Shown here: positions 14,442 through 23,700 of the stretch, piece by piece
How the letters are laid out: each line of letters starts with the position of its first letter
How positions within the stretch are numbered: the first letter of the stretch is position 1
NCBI GenBank assembly: GCA_030691545.1
Contig: JAUYEE010000181.1
Location: 1-34,273 of the forward strand
Direction of reading: 5' to 3'
DNA length: 34,273 nt
Source of the DNA: a bacterium
GTDB taxonomy: Bacteria > Auribacterota > JABMQX01
Notes under the pieces: model-generated
Seen by the model: only the letters and a program-made list of their open reading frames with translations
Database searches by the model: none
Told to the model about the DNA's origin: nothing
Made by a program: the position numbers and the translations under genes

Positions 14442-16466
14442 ATGCGTGTTAGATCTGTCCTTCTGTTTGCATCCGTCACACTGTGCCCAGTAACACGGTG
14501 TCCCGCCGTAACCGTCGCCGACATCTCACAACATCCTGTCGTGCGTCTGACCGAGAATGGGGCAGTTGACCATCAACCCGTGCTAAGCGCTGACGGGAGC
14601 CGCTTAGCCTGGACAGGTTGCGAGGACCCGAGCGACTACAATTCCGCGTGGGACATCTACCTTGCCGACCAGGTGGACGGCGTCTGGCAGGCCCCGACCA
14701 GACGTGGGACTCCGGGTGCAAGGGATTTCTCACCCCATTTGAGCGACGACGGCAATACGCTCGCGAACGGAGGGGGGCGCTACCCGGGTTTATGCCACCA
14801 GGTGCACGTTCGCGAATGCGCGGATGGCATTTGGGGAGTTTGGCAAGTGCTCTTTGACGCCCGCGACAGGGGTTACTGGGCGGGAGCACCCGCGGGCATC
14901 AGCGGCGATGGACTCACGATCGTTGCTCTCTTTGATCCTGCCGTCGCGCCCTGGGGTTGTGATTGTTATATCATTCGTCGCAGGGATGGTAACTGGGGCA
15001 CCCCCGTTTTTTTGGTAGGGCTAGCCTACGACATAGCCCTGAACTACGATGGCACTCGCTTATGTGTTGGCAAGTACAGGGGGTTGGAGGTCTACGATTT
15101 GACCGCTGTCCCGCGAAATAAATGGGTTCTGGAAAAAGAGGAGCCAAATGTTTGCATATCCGATTGCACCATGTCGGATGATGGGAGACGTGTAGCCTAT
15201 GAGTGGGAATACATCTATAGCAGTCCTCGAAGGATTCGTCTAAGGGAAGAGCGAGATGGCGACTGGGATCTTACTGAGTTCCACGGGTTTTCGGAGGGGG
15301 TTATCAGCCGGGACGGAACAGCGCTGCTTTTGTTTCCGAAGGGGACGGGGCTGCACTATTTCGACCCTTATCTCTATACGACCCGCTTCGTAGATGGCGA
15401 ATGGCACGAACCCATCTGCATTGCAGCCCCCGGAACTTACCCCATGCCACTTCCCGCCACCAGCCGCGATGGAAGGAAGATCGCGTTTTCGGCAACAGAA
15501 ACGCCACACGGGCCTCAGTTCTCGGAAGAACTCTATTTCTTTAGTTATGAATTTCCTGGCAAGGCGGTAGTACGATCGAATATTCCAAGCGCTCCGTTCA
15601 CTATTTCCGGACCGATAGAACTTTCGAGGGCGACGGGGCCGGATTGCCGCTGGGAGTGCGATCAGCTCTACGTCTCGACCTGGACCGTCACCTGGGGGGA
15701 TGTCCCCTACTACGAAACGCCGCCTCCCCAGACACAGCAGACAAAGGTAGATGAGACAGTCTACTTCTGCGGCGAGTACGTTCCCTCAATCTATCGCCTC
15801 GAACCGGATGAAGTCGAACTCTCCGTTGGCAGGCCTGTTCTGAATTACGCCACCGGCACATTCTTCGTCCCAGTTGAGATACGAAACATGACCGGGCAAA
15901 TCACCTTCTATGCTCCTATGCGCCTGGTCTTCGACTCGTTTTCCCCTGAAAATACAAGGCTCTGGAACGGCGATGGCCTGACCGAGGATGGCAAGCCGTT
16001 CATTGACCTGACCGATTTGATTCCGAACGGCCTGGCGCCTGACTCACCGCCCCTCCTCGTCGAAGTGGAAATCTACAACCGAGAGCGAAATCCCTTCATC
16101 TCCTTCGAGGCCCATGTCACCGCCGCGAAGGCCCCTCTGCCGGACGTAGCCTTTACGCCGCAAGCTGCTGACGGTGGCTCTGCATCCTCTGAACCACGGC
16201 TGTCAGAGGAGCAATCCGCCCTCAGGATTGAGTCCATTACTCTCGATGCGCGCGGCGTCAAAATCGCCTGGCGATCCATTGCGGGACAGAACTACCGGGT
16301 GCTGCACCGCGATGTCCTCCTCACCGAATGGCAAGACACCGCCGAGGTCACGGCAACGGGGCCTACCACAGAATGGCTTGACGAATCAGCCTCAGAGGAA
16401 TCGCCCCCTATGAGAGTCTACAGGATCGAGGGGATTCCTTCTCCCGCGCTAAAGCCAGGCGACTGA
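14442..16466 (+). CDS. Secreted TolB-like (PD40) beta-propeller protein with Ig-like tail
   Basis: A 674-residue protein with signal peptide MRVRSVLLFASVTLCPVTRC. The N-terminal part (about 30-370) has repeated PD40/WD40-like blades: VLSADGSRLAWTGCED, HLSDDGNTLANGGGRY, GISGDGLTIVALFD, TMSDDGRRVAYEWEY, VISRDGTALLLFPKG and TSRDGRKIAFSATET. A middle beta domain (about 450-545) reads like an extracellular adhesion module (YATGTFFVPVEIRNM). The last 75 residues follow the W...Y.V...L..W......D.....R pattern of the C-terminal domain widespread in PVC secreted proteins. It probably acts in the envelope or outside the cell, as a sensor, scaffold or binding protein; no enzyme motif is evident. AAGGAGG precedes the ATG at 14442. 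It lies 150 bp before the sigma-fusion gene on the same strand. Confidence 0.75.
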   Translation: MRVRSVLLFASVTLCPVTRCPAVTVADISQHPVVRLTENGAVDHQPVLSADGSRLAWTGCEDPSDYNSAWDIYLADQVDGVWQAPTRRGTPGARDFSPHLSDDGNTLANGGGRYPGLCHQVHVRECADGIWGVWQVLFDARDRGYWAGAPAGISGDGLTIVALFDPAVAPWGCDCYIIRRRDGNWGTPVFLVGLAYDIALNYDGTRLCVGKYRGLEVYDLTAVPRNKWVLEKEEPNVCISDCTMSDDGRRVAYEWEYIYSSPRRIRLREERDGDWDLTEFHGFSEGVISRDGTALLLFPKGTGLHYFDPYLYTTRFVDGEWHEPICIAAPGTYPMPLPATSRDGRKIAFSATETPHGPQFSEELYFFSYEFPGKAVVRSNIPSAPFTISGPIELSRATGPDCRWECDQLYVSTWTVTWGDVPYYETPPPQTQQTKVDETVYFCGEYVPSIYRLEPDEVELSVGRPVLNYATGTFFVPVEIRNMTGQITFYAPMRLVFDSFSPENTRLWNGDGLTEDGKPFIDLTDLIPNGLAPDSPPLLVEVEIYNRERNPFISFEAHVTAAKAPLPDVAFTPQAADGGSASSEPRLSEEQSALRIESITLDARGVKIAWRSIAGQNYRVLHRDVLLTEWQDTAEVTATGPTTEWLDESASEESPPMRVYRIEGIPSPALKPGD

Positions 16467-16474
16467 TAAACCGC

Positions 16475-16492
16475 GCGGTCCCGCGGGACCGC
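16475..16492. other. 18-bp perfect palindrome after the PD40 gene
   Basis: GCGGTCCCG-CGGGACCGC is perfectly self-complementary. It lies just after the stop, where it could end transcription without a T-run or bind a dimeric protein. Its spacing from the sigma start (127 bp) does not decide between these. Confidence 0.5.
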
Positions 16493-16544
16493 CGAAACAC
16501 CTCACGGCTCCATCCTCCATCCTCAACGCCCCCGGGCAGGCGAT

Positions 16545-16570
16545 GCGAAAATCGCGAAAATTTCGTTCGC
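16545..16570 (+). promoter_or_regulatory. Possible operator or regulatory repeat before the sigma-fusion gene
   Basis: GCGAAAAT is repeated at 16545 and 16554 with a 9-base period. The second copy runs into the palindrome CGAAA-A-TTTCG (16555-16565). A TATACT hexamer lies at 16592-16597, 22 bases before the ATG at 16619. Autoregulatory or ECF-type promoter elements are possible, but no clean -35 is visible. Confidence 0.35.
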
Positions 16571-16618
16571 AAACTCCCCGCCGCGTTGTCTTATACTTAC
16601 GGAGAGAGAAAATCAGCG

Positions 16619-19600
16619 ATGGAGGATTTCGACCGGCATATCAGCGACAGGGAATTGCTGGAGGATTTTGTGAAGAGGGGACATGAAGACTCCTTCAATG
16701 TCCTCGTGCAGGACTATAAGCTGAGGCTGTTCAACGTCGCCTTCCGCGTGCTCCACGACAGACACGCTGCCGAAGATGCCATCCAGAAAGTCTTCCTCAC
16801 GCTGCTGGAGCAGAAAGACCAGTTGGCCGATGTGGAATCGCTTCAGGCGTGGCTGTACAGGACGACGCTGAATGTTTCCCTGAATATAAAGAAGAGCCGA
16901 CAAAGGAGGGAGGAACGGGAGAAGGCGGGGGAGGCCTCTCGTGAGGGCGAGAGTCCGAGAGAAGCGGCGGCGAAAGCGGAGCTACGCGAGGAGCTCGATG
17001 GAGCTTTGGGGAAGCTCAAGGATTCCCTGCGGATTCCGGTCGTGCTGCGGTACTTGCAGGGCATGTCTCACGCGGAGACCGGCGAGATTCTGAACCTGTC
17101 TCCAGACGCGATCCGGATGCGCATCGTTCGCGCGCTGAAAAAGCTTCGCCGCCTGCTCGGGAAACGCGGGCTTTTGGTCTCTACCATCGCCGTTGAAGAA
17201 GGGCTTCGGGCAGTCCCCGCCGAAGCTGCGTCTGCCAGTTTTCTCACATCCGCCTCCTTGCTCATCAAAGCGGCTTCAACGGCAGGGACCGTTGCGAAAG
17301 CCGTGATAACGACAACCTCGATGGTAAAAGGGGGACTGATGATGACCGCTGAAACGAAGATTGCCATAGGCGCCATTGTGGCCGCCATTGTGGCGGTAGT
17401 TTCTTTCGTTTGTTTTCGGGGTGACAAGGAGGATACGGCGCTTCGACGCCCTGGGGCTCCGAAGGGTCTGCATCGCGCCACGCCACGAGTTCCAAAGGAG
17501 GCGCCAGATGAGGGAACGGCGAAAAAAGGGGGAGCGGAAGCTCCGAGTGCGTTTGGGGTTCTGGTTTGGCCAGACATGCCAAGCCTCTCCGCATCCTATT
17601 CCAGGAGTCTTGTGTCCTGGATCAAGGGCTGGGGATATGAATGCAGCGCCGTGGTGCTTCAGCAAGACAGGACAAACAAAGAGACCGTAGCTTTTATCCC
17701 ACCCGACCTCAAGGCGGAGGCGCTGAGCGCTTCGGAGGCGGCTGCGAAACTCAACACAATAGTGATTGCCGATGGAGACCTGCCGCTCACTCAAGTGGCT
17801 GGTCTGATGAAATACATGCGCTCCGGCGGGTGGATCATTGTGCCCTCACCTGACAGCGGAAAGGCCCCGGGAGAGATCGAAGAGTTGCTCCAATTGAAGC
17901 CTGCCGGTGCGGCGAGTCTTGTATTATCCGCGTCAATTGGTGGAAAGACAGCGCGAGCATTGGTTTCTCATCCTTGCCTTCCAGGGATTGAGTCGGGACA
18001 GTGGGTCGAATGGACCGGCCGCCCCGGTAAGATTCTCCACTCAAGGTGGGACGAGGCACTGCCACTCATCTGCTTCCGGTACCCTCAATTGCCCGCCGTT
18101 CGTCTCGTTGCCGCCGGGGAGGGGGGTGTAGTGCACTGGAATTTCCCGATAGCGCCAGGTCCGCTATTAGGGGACCTGGACCTCAAGACCTTCCTAGGAG
18201 AGACGCTCGTGTGGTTGCGCGGTCGGGCGGATTGGGCAGAACCTCCTGAGAAAGAGGGCAAGGTCTTGGGCGTGGTATCCTCAGCGGAAGGCAACGAACC
18301 GATCGCCGGGGCGAAAGTGGTCGCACAGGTTTATTCTGAATCGGGAAAACCCGTGCGACGCTTGGAAACTGCTTCGTCAGGTCAAGGCACGTTCTCCGTT
18401 CCGTTTCTTGATCGCGCGATCTACTGGGTCAAAGCCGAGGCCGAGGGCTATTTCCAGGTGGAGAGCTACCTCCTTCGTCGCACAAACGGGGGAGAGGCAC
18501 CCAAAATCGAAGTGCTCATGGAGCGACAGGGCGCCGTTTTCGGTCATGCCTACTATGGCTCTGGCGAAGCCTATCCTGCGGGAGCCGTGCGAGTGACCCT
18601 GGCCCCAAATTGCCGCCTTTCTCCCACATGGGAAAAGGAGACGGTCACCGACACGGAAGGGTACTTCTCGTTTGATCAACTGCCGGCAGCTCAGACCTTC
18701 TACCTGGTCGCTAAGTCCGAGGCCTGGATGGGGCTGCAGGAGGCACCGGTCCCCCTCGGTGGAGGGGCTCTGGAAGTTGATATTCACATGAGCCCCCTTG
18801 TGGCGGTTGAGGGTGTTACTGAGAACCTTGCCACGGGCGAGGCGCTTCCGAACGTCGAGGTCGAGGTGCGGCCCTATGTGAGCGACGAGACCCGCTTTCT
18901 TTTTGCCGATGCTCTGACCCAGACGACAACATCAGGGGCGGCGGGTGAGTTCATAGTGTCACTTGTTCCGGGGAAATGGGCCTTTAAGGGCCGCAAGGCG
19001 GGCTTTTGCCCTGTACCAGGCGGCGAGGTCATGGTACCGGAAAGTGGGGAGCCTGAGCTGATCTATGCACCTGGGTCGAAGCCCATCGTGAGGCTCTGCC
19101 CGGAGGCTATTCTCTACGGCACGGTCTTCCAGCCGTCGGGCTTGCCCGCACCAGGGGCGATGGTGACCTTAGATAAAACCGATGTGACGTGTCTGGCCGA
19201 TAGCGAGGGAAGGTACGCAACGGAACCTTTCTCGCCGCCCGGGCTCGGCCGGGAGCCGAAGGAGGTTACGCTAATCGTGTCGGCAAAGCGGCAAGAAGAA
19301 CGCGCGTTCAGTGCCCTACATCTCAAGTTTGTGAGAGAGGGCGAGCCTGAACCCCAGGGGCCGTTGAAGTCCTACACGGCGCTGCTGCAGGGTACCTGCC
19401 CGGTTGATTTGCATCTGGAGGCGCCTAAGCCCGAGGAGCCGGGTCACGCGACTCTGTCGGGCACCGTTATAGGCCTGGACGGCCAGCCCCTACTGTCGGC
19501 TAAAGTCGAGCTTGCCGATCCGTTTAACGAGCCGCTCCTCTCCACCATGAGCGTCGGAGTTCTCAAGGGGACTGTCTCGGATTCTCTGGGCAAATTCAGT

Positions 19601-20683
19601 TTCTCAGGGGTGCGTGAGGGGATATGGGTCGTTCGGGCGACGAAGAAGGCTGCCGACATAGAGGGAAGATTCTCCCTTTTCTGGGGTGAAGAATGGCGGA
19701 CGGTGGCGGAGGATGTTCCGGTCGCCCCGTTGGAAGTCAGGGTGGGCAAAGCACATATTTGGGGTAGAGTGGTGAGGGCGGACGGCACCCCTGTCAGAGA
19801 TCGCTATGTGAAGTTTGGGGTCGCTTTGCACACAGGCGGACAGGCCGGACGGGAGCTTTTTCTCGACGAGCACGGGCAGTTTGCCCTGTTTCCCCAGCAG
19901 AACGCGCTGCTGACTCGTCCGCCGTCGCCAGCAGCGTACAAGGAGTGGCTCAGAAAGAAGTTTGGGTTTATGCCAGAACGCCTCCTGGAAGACGCTCGTT
20001 TTCCCTGGGAAAGAGGGAAACTGCCCCCGGAAGGATGGGTGAGGTTATCGGCGCGCGTTTCGGGCGTCTCCGAAGAGATTCGGGATGTTCGTTGGGGCGA
20101 GGAATCGTTGGTCGTTGCCCTTGCCCCACAGGGCGATGTCAGGGGACATGTAACCGATGCCGACACGGGGCGGCCAATCCCCCATGTCATTGTGCTCGCT
20201 CGGCAGAAAGGCCGCGATGCGGGGGCTGCTAAAGCCGACGACGACGGTGCCTTCCGGTTTGCGGAATTGCCCCCGGGTCCCTGCACGCTGACGTCCGCGG
20301 AAAGTGGGATGTACTGGGCCAACAACAAGGAAATAGAAGTCGTCGAGGGAGGGGAGGTCAATGTCGAGATACAGCTCTGGACACACAGGATCATCCGGGG
20401 TCGTCTCTTACTGAAAGAAACAGGGCAACCTGTCGTAGCGAAGATACACATTCTTGACTGGCCAGCGGAGTGTGTCAGTGGGCGTGACGGAAGGTTTGCT
20501 CTTTCTCTATTCCCGCAAGAAGGGCGATTCGATACGCGCTATTTCCTCATTGTTCCCCTCGAAGGCACTGGTCTGAAATCCTTGAAGAAGGCCGTGGAAA
20601 CCGTCGGAGGCAGGGAAATTGACGTGGGCGATATCTATTTGGAGAGGCAGGAAGAAGGCAGTGAAGCAAGTGGGGAGAAGTAA
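16619..20683 (+). CDS. ECF sigma factor fused to TM helix, amidotransferase-like domain and eight beta repeats
   Basis: A 1354-residue protein. Residues 12-89 are sigma-70 region 2 (RHAAEDAIQKVFLTLLEQKD), 122-179 region 4 with the helix-turn-helix (SHAETGEILNLSPDAIRMRI). A hydrophobic, Ala-rich stretch (185-245) resembles the linker of planctomycete ECFs with long C-terminal extensions. A single TM helix follows (about 246-266, AIGAIVAAIVAVVSFVCF), then a Pro/Lys-rich spacer. Residues 310-545 form a class-I-amidotransferase-like fold (IVIADGDLPLTQ, GGWIIVPSPD, GEGGVVHWNFP) with no catalytic cysteine noticed. Eight carboxypeptidase-regulatory/CnaB-like beta domains follow to the end, for example DVRGHVTDADTGRPIPH and IIRGRLLLKETGQP. 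Inferred topology: sigma inside, sensor domains outside. GGAGAG lies upstream of the ATG; the earlier in-frame TTG at 16586 is not favoured. A 39-bp gap leads to the next gene, a sigma-less paralogue. Confidence 0.93.
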   Translation: MEDFDRHISDRELLEDFVKRGHEDSFNVLVQDYKLRLFNVAFRVLHDRHAAEDAIQKVFLTLLEQKDQLADVESLQAWLYRTTLNVSLNIKKSRQRREEREKAGEASREGESPREAAAKAELREELDGALGKLKDSLRIPVVLRYLQGMSHAETGEILNLSPDAIRMRIVRALKKLRRLLGKRGLLVSTIAVEEGLRAVPAEAASASFLTSASLLIKAASTAGTVAKAVITTTSMVKGGLMMTAETKIAIGAIVAAIVAVVSFVCFRGDKEDTALRRPGAPKGLHRATPRVPKEAPDEGTAKKGGAEAPSAFGVLVWPDMPSLSASYSRSLVSWIKGWGYECSAVVLQQDRTNKETVAFIPPDLKAEALSASEAAAKLNTIVIADGDLPLTQVAGLMKYMRSGGWIIVPSPDSGKAPGEIEELLQLKPAGAASLVLSASIGGKTARALVSHPCLPGIESGQWVEWTGRPGKILHSRWDEALPLICFRYPQLPAVRLVAAGEGGVVHWNFPIAPGPLLGDLDLKTFLGETLVWLRGRADWAEPPEKEGKVLGVVSSAEGNEPIAGAKVVAQVYSESGKPVRRLETASSGQGTFSVPFLDRAIYWVKAEAEGYFQVESYLLRRTNGGEAPKIEVLMERQGAVFGHAYYGSGEAYPAGAVRVTLAPNCRLSPTWEKETVTDTEGYFSFDQLPAAQTFYLVAKSEAWMGLQEAPVPLGGGALEVDIHMSPLVAVEGVTENLATGEALPNVEVEVRPYVSDETRFLFADALTQTTTSGAAGEFIVSLVPGKWAFKGRKAGFCPVPGGEVMVPESGEPELIYAPGSKPIVRLCPEAILYGTVFQPSGLPAPGAMVTLDKTDVTCLADSEGRYATEPFSPPGLGREPKEVTLIVSAKRQEERAFSALHLKFVREGEPEPQGPLKSYTALLQGTCPVDLHLEAPKPEEPGHATLSGTVIGLDGQPLLSAKVELADPFNEPLLSTMSVGVLKGTVSDSLGKFSFSGVREGIWVVRATKKAADIEGRFSLFWGEEWRTVAEDVPVAPLEVRVGKAHIWGRVVRADGTPVRDRYVKFGVALHTGGQAGRELFLDEHGQFALFPQQNALLTRPPSPAAYKEWLRKKFGFMPERLLEDARFPWERGKLPPEGWVRLSARVSGVSEEIRDVRWGEESLVVALAPQGDVRGHVTDADTGRPIPHVIVLARQKGRDAGAAKADDDGAFRFAELPPGPCTLTSAESGMYWANNKEIEVVEGGEVNVEIQLWTHRIIRGRLLLKETGQPVVAKIHILDWPAECVSGRDGRFALSLFPQEGRFDTRYFLIVPLEGTGLKSLKKAVETVGGREIDVGDIYLERQEEGSEASGEK

Positions 20684-20722
20684 CTGCGGGGCCCTTAGAC
20701 CGCGGATGCAGGAGGGGGAGGC

Positions 20723-23700
20723 GTGAACACGAAGCGAAAGGGGTTGTGGGCGGTCGTCATTGCACTGGTGGCGGGTCTCATTTGCCTCGTTGTCTTCCTG
20801 TTGTTGCGCGGTCTATCCCCACCGACTGTTGAGAAGCCCACCAAGTTATCCCCGCACAGTGAAGCGAAGCGCGCTGAGAAGTCGCTTCCTCTTCCCGGCT
20901 CGCGGACGGCGGAAACCCCAGAACAAGCTCGCACCTCGTTTGGTGTTCTGCTATGGCCAGGGATGACGGGGCGGGCGATGAATTACTCCAGGCAGATTCG
21001 GTCGTGGATGAAGGAATGGGGATTTGACGCAGGGTTTGTGACGGTTGACCGGGACGGCAGCGGAGGTGAGTCGTCTTCTGCGTTTCCTGCGGATGTCGCA
21101 GAGAATACATGGACCTTCTCCGAAGTCTCGTCCAGGTTGAACGCCATGGTTGTCGCGGATGGCGATCTCAGCGATTCGCAGGCTCTTGCACTCAAAGAAT
21201 ACCTCATGTCAGGAGGGTGGGTGATTGTACCGTCGCCGGAGGATGGGGGCGCGTCGTCGGAGGTCGAGGAGTTGCTCCAGTTGAAGCCGAGCCGTTCGGC
21301 AACACTGATGGCGCCGGAAGAGCCGCAGTCGGAGAGTCCGCTGGGAGCAGAGGAAGTGCGGGTTCTAACTTCGCATCCTCTTCTTTCCGGGGTCGCCATG
21401 GGTTCTTGGCTCGAATGGACGGGACCGCCAGGCCAGGCCCTTTACTCGAAGGTGGATGAAGCGCTACCTTTGTTGTGCTTTCGACGGCCGGAGTTGCCCG
21501 CCATGCGGCTGATTCCTTTCGGAGAAGGCGGCGTGGTTCACTGGAACTTCCCGCTTCGACCAGGACCGCTGATCGAAGAAATCGAGCTGAAAGCGTTTCT
21601 CGGGGACACGCTCACATGGCTCTGGGGCCGGGCAACTTGGGCGGAGCCGGTGGAGAAGGGAGGCACTGCCCTCGGCATCGTCCGCAAGAAAGACGGAACA
21701 CCCATTCCGGCGGCGAAGGTAACTGCAAAGGTCTTTTCGGAATCCGGCGAAGCCGCTCAGACCCTTGAGACAACATCGTCCGAGGACGGGAAATTCTCCC
21801 TCTCGGTCTTCAATAACGCAATCTACTGGGTCAAAGCGGACGCGGAAGGTTATTACCAGGCGAACATGTACCTGCTGGCGCGTCCACAGCAGAAAGAGGG
21901 GGTGCAGATTGAAGTCCTTATGGAACCAGAAGGTTCCATCTTTGGGCAGGCATATTACGGGCCTCGAGAGGACCATCCTGCCGTCGGAATTTCTGTCACC
22001 CTCGCCCCCAACTGTCGTATCTCCTCTGCGTGGGAGAAGGAAACTGTCACAGACGGCAACGCGCGCTTTTCGTTCAATCATCTTCCCGCCGCTCAGACAT
22101 TCTACCTGATCGCAAAGGCAGAGGGCTGGATGGGGTTGCAGGAGGCGCCAGTCCCTTTGGAAGGAGGCTACTCAGAGGTTGACGTGCACCTTGAGTCTCT
22201 GGTGGGAGCGAATGGGACTACCACAAACGCCGTAACCGGAGCCCCGGTTTCGGGGGCCGAGGTACTCGCAAGACCATGGCAAGATGAGGGAGCGCGCTTC
22301 TTGTTTCTCCACGCCCTGACCGTTGAAACCACATCGGGCACAGATGGCAATTTTGTGCTGATGTTGCCTTGCGGACACTGGCGCGTAACTGCAGAAGCGC
22401 AGGGGTTCACCGCAATGCCGAAAAACCCTGGAGCTTTTGACGTGTCTGTGTCTGAATCCCGATCGCCTGAACCTTCCGAGATCGTGGTGGAACTCTGCCC
22501 AGACGCGGCTCTTTTCGGCACCGTTTTCACATCATCAGGCGAACCGGCGCCGAGGGCAAAGGTTACGGTAGACCCTGGCATCATAAACTGGGCAGACGAC
22601 AAAGGATGCTACAAGACCGCTCCCCTTCCACCAGCTTGTGTTGTCACCCCACGCAGTCCAGGATTTAATGTGAGGGCCGACTGGAAAAACGAAAGTGCTT
22701 CAGGGTTGTGCTCCTTTGAGTTAACGGGATCATCCAATTCGTACGCGGAACTGCTTCAGGGCGCAAGCCCGCTGGACTTACATCTGCGAGCTCCAGCCAC
22801 AGAACAGGGTTTCGCTGTGGTGTTTGGCACCGTTCTCGACGAGAATGGGGAACGAGCAAGCTCGAGCGAAATCGAACTGGCCGAGCCGTCAAGGTCGCCT
22901 GGTCCTTGGAGCTTTTGCGCTGCTCCCTTGAAGAAGACCCTCTCTGACGCTAACGGAGAATTCCAGTTCTTACACGTCGGAAAAGGGCTTTGGTCAATTC
23001 GAGCAAGGAAGGAGCGTACCAGTCCTGGCGGAAAGTGCTTGCTGCTGGGAGAAAAATGGCAAACATTAGTCGAGGATGTTCCCGTCCCCTCAGTGCAGGT
23101 CAGGCTGAGCAAGGCGTATATTCGCGGCAGGGTCCAGGAGGCGGATGGGTCCCCCATGAGAAACCGTTACGTGGATTTCTCGCTTACGTTGCATACGGGG
23201 CACGAGGGGGCACAGGAACTTTTTCTGGGAGAATATGGAGAATTCACTCTATTTCCGCCACGAAGAGCGGTACTGACTCGTCCCTCTTCAACAGCAATGT
23301 ACAGGCAATGGGCCGAGAAGCGCTGGCCGTACCCGCCTGGAGTGAAGGTTGCTGTGCCATGGGAAAAACCAGATCTCCCAGAGGAAGGGTATGTCAGGCT
23401 GTCTGTGCGATCACGAGAAGGTTTGACAGCCGATTTGGGCAACATTCAGTGGGGCGAAGAGTGTCTCGTTGTTTCCCTTCCCCGCAGGGGGCGTGTCAGG
23501 GGGCAGGTGATCGATGCTGACACCAGAAATCCCATTACCGATGCGGGTATTGGAGCCTCGTACCGGGGCCGTTATTTCAAAGGCGGCGTGACGGACGGGA
23601 GCGGCGTGTTTTCGTTGTCGAACATGCCTGCGGGCTTTTGCGAGGTGGGGGTACACGTGGACGGATACTGGCATCGCCGAAAGCGGGTGGAGGTCGTCGA

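Noticed and set aside
19804..20451. Minus-strand open frame over the sigma fusion
   Set aside because: Antisense shadow; Ser/Arg/Pro-rich and without any domain.
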